64,000 bases of DNA from Fuerstiella sp. (GTDB lineage: Bacteria > Planctomycetota > Planctomycetia > Planctomycetales > Planctomycetaceae), in assembly GCA_022447225.1 (NCBI GenBank), contig JAKVAZ010000013.1, forward strand, positions 62,001 to 126,000, written 5' to 3'. The notes under the pieces were generated by a model that saw nothing but the letters and a program-made list of their open reading frames with translations, searched no databases and was not told the origin of the DNA. Both the position numbers and the translations under genes were made by a program. Below, one piece after another: positions 45,591-57,484 of the stretch (positions are counted from its first letter, which is position 1; the number at the start of each line of letters is the position of its first letter).

Positions 45591-45747
45591 CCGTACTGCC
45601 AGATCCCTTTGTTGGCATTTTTCCGAATCCATCAGGCCGTTTTTGCCATTGGCAGGTTTCAACGACCCATTATTGCCTGTGGGCAATTGTATCGCCGATC
45701 GGCAAACCACCGCAAGATGCACAAACGGGCTGCGGTTGACCGGATTG

Positions 45748-46719
45748 TCAACGCTGCCGTTGTATTCCTGATTTCCAAAGAGTCTGCCAGGCTCCCAGAA
45801 GGATCCCGGCAGCAAATCCAGCTAGGTGAGCTGCATTGGCAATCGGGCCGAAAGCACCGCCCATGCATAGAAACAGCCACAGAACAGCAAAGACCAGTGT
45901 CTCCTGAGGGAGCCCTAACCCCTGGTGGGGCTGGGTTTTACCCTGCATCCAGACATATCCGATCATCCCGAATACGACGCCCGACATCCCCCCAAAAGTT
46001 GGACCGGACCAGTAAAATTCAGCTAGATTTGATATCAGAGCAATCAAAAACACCAGCACAAGAAAGCGTCGCGTGCCTTTTACAGACTCAACGGAAGACG
46101 CCAATTGCTTCATCCACATCATATTGAACAGGAGATGCAGGACACCGAAGTGCAGGAAAATCGGGGTGATCGGTCGCCAGACTTCCCCGCGTAAGACCGC
46201 GTTCCACGGGGTTTCGTATTGGATCATGCGGGTACCGTCGTAGTCAACAATTTCCATGTGAGCGACGTACAGGTGCCTCAGCAGAACGGAATCCTGATTT
46301 GTACACAACGCGGGGAACCCGAGCATGCCGGGTTCCATACGTTGCCAGTCTGTACACACAACGGCCACCAGTACGGAAATTGTGATCAGGAGGGTGGTGG
46401 CCGGATGAGCGTACCACCAGTGGCCACTCCAGCGTTTTGTCATATCGATCTGACGTCGCTGAATCTTCTTTTGTACGGCCGTTTCCTGACGTGCCAGCTG
46501 CTTCGCCTGGCCCACGGCCGTGTCGTAGCGACTGTCTTGCGGATCCGCCCGGAAATCTTCCAGAATCTGCCGCGCAGTCTCACGATCATCGTCGTTGATC
46601 ACCCAGATGATCCACTGACCCTGCTCTTCTTCGACCTGAGCCGCGATCGACTGCGTCATCAGATAGGCGGCAAGTCGCCCGGCATTTTTTTTGTCTTGAA
46701 AAGCTGTGAGTTCGCGCAT
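45748..46719 (-). CDS. Rhomboid family intramembrane serine protease (GlpG-like)
   Basis: A 323-residue rhomboid protease that cuts membrane helices. The ATG at 46719 with GGGGA upstream is preferred to the longer frame beginning at 46854, whose first 45 residues look non-coding. The first 75 residues form a GlpG-type soluble domain (FQDKKNAGRLAAYLMTQSIA, GQWIIWVINDDDRETARQIL). Six membrane helices follow. The catalytic serine is residue 246 in GGMSGVVFGMIGYVW, and the histidine is residue 298 in ANAAHLAGFAAGILLG. The helix 2 pattern IFLHFGVLHLLFNMMWM, with its HxxxN, completes the active site. It lies upstream of mreB on the same strand and divergent from the VWA gene. Confidence 0.93.
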   Translation of the reverse strand: MRELTAFQDKKNAGRLAAYLMTQSIAAQVEEEQGQWIIWVINDDDRETARQILEDFRADPQDSRYDTAVGQAKQLARQETAVQKKIQRRQIDMTKRWSGHWWYAHPATTLLITISVLVAVVCTDWQRMEPGMLGFPALCTNQDSVLLRHLYVAHMEIVDYDGTRMIQYETPWNAVLRGEVWRPITPIFLHFGVLHLLFNMMWMKQLASSVESVKGTRRFLVLVFLIALISNLAEFYWSGPTFGGMSGVVFGMIGYVWMQGKTQPHQGLGLPQETLVFAVLWLFLCMGGAFGPIANAAHLAGFAAGILLGAWQTLWKSGIQRQR

Positions 46720-46892
46720 TTCCCCGATTCCAGTGGTGCCGCAACAGACCGTCCTCACAATAGCAACCGTGGTTTGATGACTCCAGTTGTGATCTGGAGC
46801 AAATAACCTGCTGATGCATGCTGGTCGGCCGCTGCTGCCCTGCACATAATGCATTCCGGCAGAGTCTACAGAACTTTAGCGGACACCGTATT

Positions 46893-48602
46893 GTGGCACA
46901 GCGTCCTCTTAGCCCGCATCTCGGCGGAATTGTCCATACTTACCAACAGTACGACCCGGCAAATTTTCCGCCGTCGACAGGGGCCTCACCCGATCTTGTC
47001 TCCCCGGTATTTGAACACATGCTTCACTGGGGGTCGATGAGAGAATTCACGGAAGAGGAGCTTGCCAATGCCATCCGGCTGGACCCGGGCCAGTTCCCCG
47101 GACTCGGTCCCAGCCTTGAGTCGCTGATTGCTATTCTCGAAGAAAGACGAAAACGTATCCTGGAAAAATATGAAACGGATACTGTTCGGCAGCTGGCGAC
47201 TCAACAATTCGCAGAAACGTCTGCAAACATCGATGCCCCGTCGGAATTTCGTAAACAGCTGTACCGGACGATTCGTACTGAGCAGCTCTATCAACTGGAG
47301 CGTTTGTGGTATCAGGCGGAGCGCAGTCACCCGGAGTTTGCTTCGGGACTGTTGTGGGCGATGCAGGCACTTGGTGAAAAGTACAAGATCGAGTTTCTTG
47401 CATCAAACTGGGAATTCACGGGGCGCGAGGCTCTTAGTATTCCGCGGGCGATTGAAGTTCTGGAGGAACTCAAACAGATCGAAGAAGTACTGAAACAGCT
47501 GCAAGAAGCCAAAGAAACGGCTCAGCTGGCGATCATTGACATGGAGGATCTGGCCGACTTTGCCGATCCGGAATCGATCGAACAACTTGAAGAGTTTCAA
47601 AAACAGGTCCAGCAGTATCTCAAAGATCTGATGCAGAAACAGGGCATTACCGATGCCGATGGTCAGGTGCAGCTTTCGCCTCAGGCATACCGCATCTTTC
47701 AGGGAAGACTTCTTGAACGTATTTTCAGCGATCTGGAATCCTCGCGTTCCGGACGGCATCAGGGACCTGTCGAAGGCGAGGGCGCGGTGGAACTGCAGCG
47801 CACCAGGCAATATGAGTTTGGTGATTCCGTGGCACAGATGGATGTGCCTCAAACCATGATTAACGCCATGCTGCGGCAGGGAACGGAACGGCCGCTTCGT
47901 CTTCAGTCGCGGGATATCGAAGTCCATCGGTCTCGCAACAATCCGAAGTGTGCGACGACCGTCCTGATGGACATGAGCGGGTCCATGCGCTACGACGGCC
48001 AGTATGTGAACGTAAAACGCATGGCTCTGGCTCTGAATGGACTCATCCTGTCTGAGTATCCTGGCGATTTCCTGCGGTTCATCGAAGTTGCCAGCTTTGC
48101 AAGAATGGTGCCCGCCGGGGATGTGGTCTCGCTGATGCCGAAAATTCCGACGATCACGGATCCGATTGTGCGAATTCGCGCCGATATGAGCAACGAGGAT
48201 ATCAGTGTCGGTCAGATACCGCCTCACTTCACGAATTTGCAGCACGGTCTGCAGATGTCGCGGCAGTTTCTTGCCGGTCAGGATACTCCGAATCGACAGG
48301 TAATCCTGATCACCGATGGACTGCCAACAGCTCATTTTGAAAACAGTGATCTTTTTCTGTTATACCCACCCGATCCTCGTACAGAACGTGCCACGATGCG
48401 GGAAGGTCAATTGTGCCGTCACGAAGACATTACGATCAACATCTTCCTGTTGCCCAGCTGGTCGCAGTCGCACGAAGATGTTCAGTTTGCTCATCGCCTT
48501 GCCGAAGGCACTGGTGGTCGAGTGTTTTTCACCGCTGGCAGCGACCTGGACAGATTTGTCGTTTGGGATTACGTCAATCAGCGGCGTGAGATTATTGGAT
48601 GA
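46893..48602 (+). CDS. von Willebrand factor A (VWA) domain protein
   Basis: A protein of about 569 residues with a helical N-terminal half and a C-terminal VWA domain. The MIDAS metal motif DMSGSM begins at about residue 360, followed by VEVH-type strands, RQVILITDGLPTAHFE and NIFLLPSWSQSHEDV. The middle has two acidic coiled-coil segments (LEELKQIEEVLKQLQEAKET and IEQLEEFQKQVQQYLKDLMQ). The start is uncertain: the frame opens with an ATG at 46818, but the first 25 residues look non-coding, so I use the GTG at 46893. It has no signal peptide and is probably cytoplasmic. Similar VWA proteins often work with MoxR-type AAA ATPases, but none is in the window. Confidence 0.85.
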   Translation: MAQRPLSPHLGGIVHTYQQYDPANFPPSTGASPDLVSPVFEHMLHWGSMREFTEEELANAIRLDPGQFPGLGPSLESLIAILEERRKRILEKYETDTVRQLATQQFAETSANIDAPSEFRKQLYRTIRTEQLYQLERLWYQAERSHPEFASGLLWAMQALGEKYKIEFLASNWEFTGREALSIPRAIEVLEELKQIEEVLKQLQEAKETAQLAIIDMEDLADFADPESIEQLEEFQKQVQQYLKDLMQKQGITDADGQVQLSPQAYRIFQGRLLERIFSDLESSRSGRHQGPVEGEGAVELQRTRQYEFGDSVAQMDVPQTMINAMLRQGTERPLRLQSRDIEVHRSRNNPKCATTVLMDMSGSMRYDGQYVNVKRMALALNGLILSEYPGDFLRFIEVASFARMVPAGDVVSLMPKIPTITDPIVRIRADMSNEDISVGQIPPHFTNLQHGLQMSRQFLAGQDTPNRQVILITDGLPTAHFENSDLFLLYPPDPRTERATMREGQLCRHEDITINIFLLPSWSQSHEDVQFAHRLAEGTGGRVFFTAGSDLDRFVVWDYVNQRREIIG

Positions 48603-48999
48603 GGTCTGCGGGCGACTGAGTCGTAGCGAGTCTTACCAACAAAGGCGGGTGTTTTGCGCATTGCAGCCTGCTTTGTGAACGAATCATCACGTGGACGCAA
48701 TCGCTAATGGAATACAGCAGTTTACCGGCACAAACGTGGGTTTAATGCGACGGTAGCAGGTGCAATAACTGCAGGCCGCTCCGTTGCCGCAGATTCCTGC
48801 ATCGGCAGACTGTTATTCAGCACTTGATGAATCCGTCTTTCCAGACAATGAATTGACGCAGTTGGCTTTCTTCAAATCCGGCCAGAAATGTATCAGGAGA
48901 CGGGAGAAATATGCCGGACGTGTGGTTTCGTATTGCAATTTTATCACCTCATAACGATTCTGTGCTCTCCAAAGAATTATTCTATCGCTGGCAACTTAC
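48603..48999. other. Intergenic region
   Basis: These 397 bp separate the VWA gene from a membrane protein gene on the same strand. No open frame of notable length or RNA gene is seen. The second half is AT-richer (around 48930-48990) and may hold the promoter of the next gene. Confidence 0.45.
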
Positions 49000-49701
49000 A
49001 TGAAGAAACACGGATTCAAAAGCTGGGTTTTTAATCGTATTGAGGTCCAGCGCAGGATGACGGCTGCTGCCCCCGTGGGCATGGCGGCCGTCGGGCTTGT
49101 TTTATTCCTGCTTGAGGCGGGATTCCTTTTTCTGGTGTTTTTCAGTGCCTACAGCGCAACCGCGGGAATTCTGGTGAATCTCGCGGTGTTTGGAGTCATG
49201 GGACTGTATACCTGGAATCAGGCCCGGACTGATCTTTGTGATCGCAAACACAAAGCAGTTTGTAACAACGACAAGATCGTACTCAACCTGGTTCCTGCAA
49301 CATCGTCGGTATGGTCATGGGCTTTTGGGAGTATGGACCCGGACCTTTCCTATGGGGAAAAATTCATTGGGATTGCAATGCTGGTTCCGCGACTGTTCTT
49401 TGGCGCATGGTATACATGGCATCGTCTGGAAGACGTGAAGAACATTGATTCAAAAACCACCCTGGATGTCATGAAAATCCTGTTTCGCAGTGACCAAAGT
49501 GTAACTGTGCAGGCTATTGCTGACGGAATTGGCGATGCTGACCTGAACAAAGCAATCAGGGACATTTCATTGCTGGACGGTGTCGTGTTTATGACCAAGG
49601 AGGGAGTCAGCGTGTCAATTGCGCCGCGTCTCAATGAAGAATTCGAAGCATGGCGTTCTATCGAGTCCACAAAAGATAACGGTGAGCTGGTTGGTCGGTA
49701 G
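49000..49701 (+). CDS. Membrane protein with C-terminal winged-helix-like domain, function unknown
   Basis: A 233-residue protein. Three hydrophobic helices are visible: about 25-48 (PVGMAAVGLVLFLLEAGFLF), 50-72 (AYSATAGILVNLAVFGVMGL) and 122-140 (FIGIAMLVPRLFFGAWYTW). The last 80 residues are soluble and mixed alpha/beta (DVMKILFRSDQSVTVQAIAD, LNKAIRDISLLDGVVFMTKE), in the manner of a small winged-helix or restriction-like regulatory module. I recognise no named family. It has its own 397-bp upstream region and is followed after 125 bp by another membrane protein gene. Confidence 0.7.
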   Translation: MKKHGFKSWVFNRIEVQRRMTAAAPVGMAAVGLVLFLLEAGFLFLVFFSAYSATAGILVNLAVFGVMGLYTWNQARTDLCDRKHKAVCNNDKIVLNLVPATSSVWSWAFGSMDPDLSYGEKFIGIAMLVPRLFFGAWYTWHRLEDVKNIDSKTTLDVMKILFRSDQSVTVQAIADGIGDADLNKAIRDISLLDGVVFMTKEGVSVSIAPRLNEEFEAWRSIESTKDNGELVGR

Positions 49702-49826
49702 CCGTCGGAATTGTCTGCTGTCTGTCGAGAATCTCGGCAGGCTGTGTTACATAATCACGAAACAGAAAATAAAGCGTCCTGTACAGTCGGTCACTTTTCT
49801 GTCTGTGTGACTACCGGTGGTACTCA

Positions 49827-52313
49827 ATGGTCGCCGGGGACCTCCGTTCGGCGTACAATCAGGACATGCGCAGCTCGAACAGAACCATTCGGACAGAACT
49901 GCCCGTTGAACTTCGGGCGTTGATACGCATGCTCCGTCGGCAGATGCGCCGATATTGTCTGCTGTCCGGACTGTTAGGGTTGGTCACTGCCGCTGCTGTC
50001 ATCTTTTGGGTAACTACCGGACTGGATTTCGGCTGGTTTGCGCTGCAGCGACTTGAACTGCCTGTTGGCCTGAGAGCAGGACTGCTGGTCGTGATGCTGG
50101 CGGGAGCCGTGTGGTTATTGTTCCGTAATCTGGTGGTGCCACTGTGGCGGCGTCTTCAGGACCGAGATCTGGCCCTGTTACTGGAACGTCGATTTCCGGA
50201 ATTTCAGGACCGTCTCATTACGGCCGTCGAAGGTGTAGAGGGTCTGACCTGCAGCGGGCCGCTTTCATCTCAAATGCTGGCTCGTACGATTTCTGACGCA
50301 TGTCAGATGTCACAGAACACGCCCTCATCTGCTGTTTTCAAAACTGCTCCGCTCAAACAACGCAGCTGGACGGCCGGAATTCTGGCAATGTCAGTTGTCG
50401 CCACGGGCGCGGCAGCACCGGAGACTCTGCCCCGATGGTGGAAAGCATTCGTCCGCTGTGATGTCGTTTATCACGAGCGAACGACCGATCTGGACGTCTA
50501 TGTGATCCAGCAGCCTGGCGACCGACGGCTGGCATTTCGAACACTTTCCGAACAACGAGTCTACCTGCACCCGAGAAGCAACGATTTGGAACTGGAATTC
50601 ATAGTTCCGGAAACCGTGCGCCGGAACGGAGAGCCATGGGTCATTCCGGAACGTATTCGAGTCGACGTCCGACGGACCGACGGGACGACCAGTCGGACGT
50701 ATGTGTCGCCCGCCTCTGAACGGACGTTTCGTTATGTGGTCACTCGATTGCAGGAAGACATCGAGATTGAATTGCTGGCAGGCGACTTTCGAATTCCGCG
50801 GCCACTCACTGTGCGAACGGTTTCACCGCCAGTACTCGACAATATTACACTTCAGTGCAGATATCCGGGTTACACGCAATGGAACCAACTGCGCGGAACT
50901 GAACTACAAATCACCGGCAGTGAAGTTTCACTGCCGGTTGGAACAGAATTTCGTCTACAGGCGGTATGCAGTAAACCACTGCAGGCAGTCCGTATTTCCA
51001 CGAATGAGTTTGACCTGTCCGGCGGTGCGGATACATCAGTTATTGAAATCCACGACGGTGGTTTGCCCATTAGGGGGGCAGGGCTGATTTCGGCGGACGG
51101 TTTTCAGGTGATGACTGATTTTGTGTTGATGAGAAAGGATGAAAAAATTCCTGCAGAGGAGCAGGACGATCTGCTGTACAAACCGGACACAGAAGATGCA
51201 GCATTGTACCCGGAGAATGTTCTCAGAATTCCTCCCAATACCTCATTGAAATTCTCACTGCATGACCGCGACGACATCGTGTCCACTCGTCCGCTGGTCT
51301 TTCACGTTCGGGGTATTGAAGACCGTCCTCCGGTGATTGATGTTCGTGTTGACGGAGTTGACAGTGCCATCACGCGCCGAGCTGTTATTCCGTTCACCGG
51401 TTCCATTAGTGACGATTACGGGCTGATGTCGGCCGGCTTCGAATTCACAGTTGACGACGAGACACACTGGCGCCCGCGACCGTTTTCGGACGCATTTTCA
51501 AAAAACGCCACAGTGTTCTTGCTTGGTCGTGAGACGATTGAGTTGCCGTCCGTTCGCAAACCCGAGTTATTTCAGGTGCAGCCGCTGGACCTGACTGAAG
51601 GGCAGACTCTGTCGATTGCCCTGACGGCCGGCGACGGCTGTGCGATTGACAATGTCAACATTTCTCGTGGTAATCCATTCGTCTTTAGAATTGTCAGCAA
51701 CGAAGAGCTTCTTTCGCTGTTGTACGCCCGGGAGATCAACCTTCGACGACGATTTGAGCAGGCACTGCGCGATCTTGAACAGGTGCGTAACGATCTGATG
51801 CTTCACAAAGTTGTTGCACTTCGAATCGAGTCCGCGGGTGATGAAGCATCCTCCAAAGATCGTATCGGACTCACGACATGTGCGACTGGCAGTGGCAATA
51901 CTCTTCGGCGTCAAAGAAACGAATTCAAATCAATCCTGCTCAGCTTTGACGAGATCATTCAACAGTTGATCAACAACGCTGTTCCGCCGGCTCAGTTGTC
52001 TGAAACGATGAGACGAAAGATCGTTGTTCCGCTGCAGGCAGTCGTAAATACCGAAGTGCCGAAGGCCGACCGGGTGTTGAGCCGTTTCCGGGTCGCTGCA
52101 ACAGAACGGAAACCGGTATTGGAGCTGGTTACCGAATCGGAAAAACAGATTAGCTCATTGATTACGAGGCTGAAGCTGGTCCTGGAAAGCGTGAAGGATA
52201 TGGCTGAATTCCATGAAGTCCTGAGCGATCTTCGCGCCGTCCATGAAGAACAGAAACGTATTCAGGAAGAGACCAGACGGCTGAAACGTCAAAGACTGAT
52301 CGACAGTCTGTAG
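49827..52313 (+). CDS. Large membrane protein with DUF4175-like layout, function unknown
   Basis: An 828-residue protein. Two N-terminal membrane helices at about 43-63 and 80-100 are followed by a large periplasmic part with beta-rich stretches (LDVYVIQQPGDRRLAFRTLS, VHPRSNDLELEF-like, LQCRYPGYTQW, IPFTGSISDDYGLMSAGFEF). A C-terminal coiled coil lies around 650-825 (INLRRRFEQALRDLEQVRND, LRAVHEEQKRIQEETRRLKR). This layout, with the segment DLALLLERRFPEFQDRLITA between the second helix and the beta-rich part, resembles the DUF4175 family of bacterial membrane proteins. That is a layout match, not a proven one. The ATG at 49827 has a weak GGTGG site; an ATG 13 codons on is also possible. Confidence 0.72.
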   Translation: MVAGDLRSAYNQDMRSSNRTIRTELPVELRALIRMLRRQMRRYCLLSGLLGLVTAAAVIFWVTTGLDFGWFALQRLELPVGLRAGLLVVMLAGAVWLLFRNLVVPLWRRLQDRDLALLLERRFPEFQDRLITAVEGVEGLTCSGPLSSQMLARTISDACQMSQNTPSSAVFKTAPLKQRSWTAGILAMSVVATGAAAPETLPRWWKAFVRCDVVYHERTTDLDVYVIQQPGDRRLAFRTLSEQRVYLHPRSNDLELEFIVPETVRRNGEPWVIPERIRVDVRRTDGTTSRTYVSPASERTFRYVVTRLQEDIEIELLAGDFRIPRPLTVRTVSPPVLDNITLQCRYPGYTQWNQLRGTELQITGSEVSLPVGTEFRLQAVCSKPLQAVRISTNEFDLSGGADTSVIEIHDGGLPIRGAGLISADGFQVMTDFVLMRKDEKIPAEEQDDLLYKPDTEDAALYPENVLRIPPNTSLKFSLHDRDDIVSTRPLVFHVRGIEDRPPVIDVRVDGVDSAITRRAVIPFTGSISDDYGLMSAGFEFTVDDETHWRPRPFSDAFSKNATVFLLGRETIELPSVRKPELFQVQPLDLTEGQTLSIALTAGDGCAIDNVNISRGNPFVFRIVSNEELLSLLYAREINLRRRFEQALRDLEQVRNDLMLHKVVALRIESAGDEASSKDRIGLTTCATGSGNTLRRQRNEFKSILLSFDEIIQQLINNAVPPAQLSETMRRKIVVPLQAVVNTEVPKADRVLSRFRVAATERKPVLELVTESEKQISSLITRLKLVLESVKDMAEFHEVLSDLRAVHEEQKRIQEETRRLKRQRLIDSL

Positions 52314-52506
52314 AAAACCCCGGTATAACTGCTTGTGGCTGTCCGTAGACTGATACCGGACTCAAGTTTCTGTCCCTCTCAAAAACACTAAAAGCTTTGT
52401 GTTTACAATCGGGGTGACTGATTCCGGGACAACATTTTTTATTGTGCGGCCGCTGGCAACGTCGGGACCTCACTGATCGCAGATTCTGTGTGCGGCTGGT
52501 CCAAAA

Positions 52507-53451
52507 CTAACGACCGAAACGGAGTCCCGTTGCAGTCCGATAACCATTCATGAATGCGATCGCGTCCATGGATTGTTTCCCTTCCGGCTGAATGCGGTTG
52601 ACCTGCAGCATCCCGGAACCGGTAGCGACCGTGAGAAATTTTTCCGTTTGGACGATCGTTCCTGGTTCGACAGTAGTTGTCTTGGTTAACGGCTGCACAT
52701 CAACCAGAATACAACGCAGCCTCCTGTCCCCGGAATCCATCCAGGTGCTCGCTTTAGGCCAGGGCTGCATCGCTCGTACCTGACAATCGATTTCGACTGC
52801 TGACTGTGACCAGTCGATGAATCCGTCTTCCTTGCGAATCTTGGGAGCCAGTGTGACCAGTCCGCTGTCCTGAGGTTCGAAAATGACTGTGTTGTCGGCC
52901 AGACGACTGAGGACTTCCAGAGTGAGGGGACCACTCATCTCCGCCAGACGCTGCATGAGTTCGCCGGATGTTTCTCTGGGGCCAGTTGCTGTGGTAACTC
53001 GTCCGACGACGGGGCCGGAATCCAGTGCCGGTTCGATCTGAAATATCGTGACACCCGTCTCGCAGTCGCCCTTCCAGATCGAATACTGAACCGGCGCGGC
53101 TCCCCGGTGACGTGGCAGGAGTGAGCCGTGAAGATTAAATGCACCCAGGCGGGGTATCGCCAGAAAATCGGGCTTCAATATCTGACCATAGGCTGCGACG
53201 ACAAATAAGTCGGCGTTAAAAGACCGCAGTTCGTCCAGCACATCCGAATTATTGACCCGCTCAGGCTGGCGTACCGGTATGTCGTTTTCTTCTCCCAGCA
53301 CCCTGACCTGGTTCACGTGACGATGATGGCCCCTGCCGGTACGATCGGGCTGGGTGTAGACTGCCACAACATCATGTTCTGACGCGATTAGTGCGCGAAA
53401 TGACGGTAGCGCAAATTCACCGGTTCCCAGAAGCACAAGTCGCAGCGACAT
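52507..53451 (-). CDS. fmt: Methionyl-tRNA formyltransferase
   Basis: A 314-residue enzyme that formylates initiator Met-tRNA with 10-formyltetrahydrofolate. The catalytic residues Asn106, His108 and Asp144 are in FNLHGSLLPRHRGAAP and LDSGP, at the same positions as in E. coli Fmt. The start is MSLRLVLLGTGEFALPSF, and the C-terminal tRNA-binding domain is present (CQVRAMQPWPKASTWMD, RIQPEGKQSMDAIAFMNGY). The gene starts at the ATG at 53451 on the minus strand. No def gene is adjacent. A GC-rich 6-bp inverted repeat lies upstream at 53483-53500. Confidence 0.96.
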   Translation of the reverse strand: MSLRLVLLGTGEFALPSFRALIASEHDVVAVYTQPDRTGRGHHRHVNQVRVLGEENDIPVRQPERVNNSDVLDELRSFNADLFVVAAYGQILKPDFLAIPRLGAFNLHGSLLPRHRGAAPVQYSIWKGDCETGVTIFQIEPALDSGPVVGRVTTATGPRETSGELMQRLAEMSGPLTLEVLSRLADNTVIFEPQDSGLVTLAPKIRKEDGFIDWSQSAVEIDCQVRAMQPWPKASTWMDSGDRRLRCILVDVQPLTKTTTVEPGTIVQTEKFLTVATGSGMLQVNRIQPEGKQSMDAIAFMNGYRTATGLRFGR

Positions 53452-53539
53452 GACTGGCCAATCCTGCTGCTAGAGCGTGGTTCCCGGTCACCTCACCGGG
53501 TTAGTGTCACACCGGTCCGGCCCGGCGTCACAAATCCGA

Positions 53540-53902
53540 TCAGCCCCAGAATTTATCACCGTGCCAGTTGACCGGTGGGTGTGTCTCGATTTCCATGTCG
53601 CCGTGGACTTTGGCCTGACACGCCAAACGCACATCTTTTCCTTCATTACTCAGGACCTTGAGTCCCAGTAACGGATGAGCCCACTTCCACAGTGATTCCA
53701 GAAGGCCCTTCCGGCTGCAGTTGTCAGAACCCTTTTTGACAATCACATTGCAGCTGCCGCAATGGCCGAATCCCATACAGTTGAAAACTTTGTGCGGGCC
53801 CGAATACAGCTGTACGCCGTTTTTCCTGGCAATGGATCGGAGGTTGTCGCCGTCCGCCGCATCGGCAATCACCTTCTCTTTAACAAAGTTGATTTTGGGC
53901 AT
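53540..53902 (-). CDS. 2Fe-2S ferredoxin-type protein
   Basis: A 120-residue electron carrier of the plant-type ferredoxin fold. The cluster ligands are Cys42, Cys48, Cys51 and Cys95 (NCMGFGHCGSC and RLACQAKV), the expected C-x5-C-x2-C...C pattern; Cys62 is extra. A roughly 30-residue insertion between the third and fourth ligands (LLESLWKWAHPLLGLKVLSN) makes it longer than simple ferredoxins. I choose the ATG at 53902, which starts MPKINFVKEK, not the upstream start at 53959. It ends 88 bp before fmt. The redox partner is unknown. Confidence 0.87.
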   Translation of the reverse strand: MPKINFVKEKVIADAADGDNLRSIARKNGVQLYSGPHKVFNCMGFGHCGSCNVIVKKGSDNCSRKGLLESLWKWAHPLLGLKVLSNEGKDVRLACQAKVHGDMEIETHPPVNWHGDKFWG

Positions 53903-54147
53903 GGTCAGGACTTTCGATGGAATTGTTCGCGATCCGCCGAAGCGATCGTACCATGACACACACCAGGCAGCGACACGGAGACTAGGTCACTTTGACATTC
54001 ACAATAATCGGAAATTCCGGGCAGGTCAGTTTCTTCCCGACTAAACAAACACGATTGTCACTAAAACCGGCGCGTCATCTGATTCATATCTTCAAAAAAG
54101 AGACACTCTGCAAGTCTGAAACTTACTAAGTAACAAATGTCAACGAC

Positions 54148-54393
54148 TCAGGACTCACGACTCTGCACAGTGTACAGTTTCTGAATGTCTTCGAGTGTGA
54201 CTGTGATTTCCCGGGTAAACCCGGTGTGGCTGCGCTCATACCGGATTTTTGCGGCGAGTTGCGGATGCTCGTGAATGGTCTGTGAAACCCAGCGACGGTC
54301 TTCGTTGGAAAGTTCCTCGCCAACAGACTCATCCCACAATGTGCGGGTTTCTATCACCAGATCGTCGATTCTTGGATCGAATTTGCCTGCCAT
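54148..54393 (-). CDS. Small hypothetical protein
   Basis: An 81-residue acidic and basic soluble protein with no signal peptide or membrane segment. It is helical (LSNEDRRWVSQTIHEHPQLA) and contains a conserved-looking segment RYERSHTGFTREITVTLEDI. Codon usage and composition look coding. It starts with an ATG at 54393, in an otherwise short gap between the ATP synthase operon and the ferredoxin gene. No function is known. Its place next to atpC may be chance. Confidence 0.6.
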   Translation of the reverse strand: MAGKFDPRIDDLVIETRTLWDESVGEELSNEDRRWVSQTIHEHPQLAAKIRYERSHTGFTREITVTLEDIQKLYTVQSRES

Positions 54394-54505
54394 CTGTTTG
54401 TTCCCGGCTTTATGGCTTCACTGCATGAAGGACGCTGCTCGTCAGTTGCATGCGTCGAATACAATCAGTGTGAATCGACACGACAGAGTCACTTTCCGAA
54501 GAATG

Positions 54506-54904
54506 TTAGCTGCCGGCTGAGAGACTGACCAGCTTCCGTGCTCGTTCCTGGCGGTGCATCAGTGCAGCGAGCTCCTCATCGCCAACGGCTTGTTCGGCGA
54601 TGGCAGCTCCCAGATCCGCTTGTGCCTTCGTACGATCAATTTCACTGAGTGGCTGAACCGAACTGGTCAGGACGGAGACCTGTTCGCCCTTGACCTGAAT
54701 GAATCCCCCGTCAATAAAATAAGATTCGCTACTTCCGTCGTTGCCATTGATCCTGAGTTCCCCAATACCCAATCTTCCAACCACGGGAGCACGACGAGGA
54801 TAAACACCTGCGCTGCCATCGAACATCGGCACTCGAATCGACGCGACCGTGCGATCAATGACTGTCTTTTCGGGAGTAACAACAACCAGATTGAGATCTG
54901 CCAC
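54506..54904 (-). CDS. atpC: ATP synthase epsilon subunit
   Basis: A 132-residue epsilon subunit, the regulatory stalk protein of the F1 ATPase. The N-terminal beta-sandwich is clear (LNLVVVTPEKTVIDRTVAS, GVYPRRAPVVGRLGIGELRI, GGFIQVKGEQVSVLTSSVQP), and a C-terminal helical hairpin follows (RTKAQADLGAAIAEQAVGDE). The start is GTG at 54904. It is the last gene of the ATP synthase operon, 74 bp after atpD. Confidence 0.93.
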   Translation of the reverse strand: MADLNLVVVTPEKTVIDRTVASIRVPMFDGSAGVYPRRAPVVGRLGIGELRINGNDGSSESYFIDGGFIQVKGEQVSVLTSSVQPLSEIDRTKAQADLGAAIAEQAVGDEELAALMHRQERARKLVSLSAGS

Positions 54905-54978
54905 AAATTGATTCCAGATTTTTGTCTTTGTCTGTTCAGCTAATAGCCACTAAATGCTGGTCCTGTCCATACTGCGGC

Positions 54979-57313
<2,335 letters not shown>

Positions 57314-57484
57314 GTTTGTATCTGATGCTGCGTTCCAGCCCCGGAGGGACGGCAGGGTGTCGCCTTGGGCGAAAGCCTGAGTTCGCTGTTATTTCATACG
57401 ATGAGGCCTGACGGGAGGACCGAGGTCACCGCCGAGATTTTTATGTCGCCTCTTCGAGGATTATCTTTCCGTTATTCCGTGTCT

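Noticed and set aside
45591-45815. 75-residue N-terminal extension of MreB
   Set aside because: MreB proteins start with an amphipathic helix right before AIDLG. The extension lacks homologous sequence and reaches into the end of the rhomboid gene.
47403-48335. 310-codon open frame on the minus strand inside the VWA gene
   Set aside because: It is antisense to the coiled-coil and VWA domains, which have clear motifs on the plus strand, and its own product has no recognisable feature.
52320-52365. Inverted repeat with CCGGTAT/ATACCGG after the 828-residue protein gene
   Set aside because: The arms are only 7 bp and about 29 bases apart with no T-tract, so it is too weak to call a terminator.
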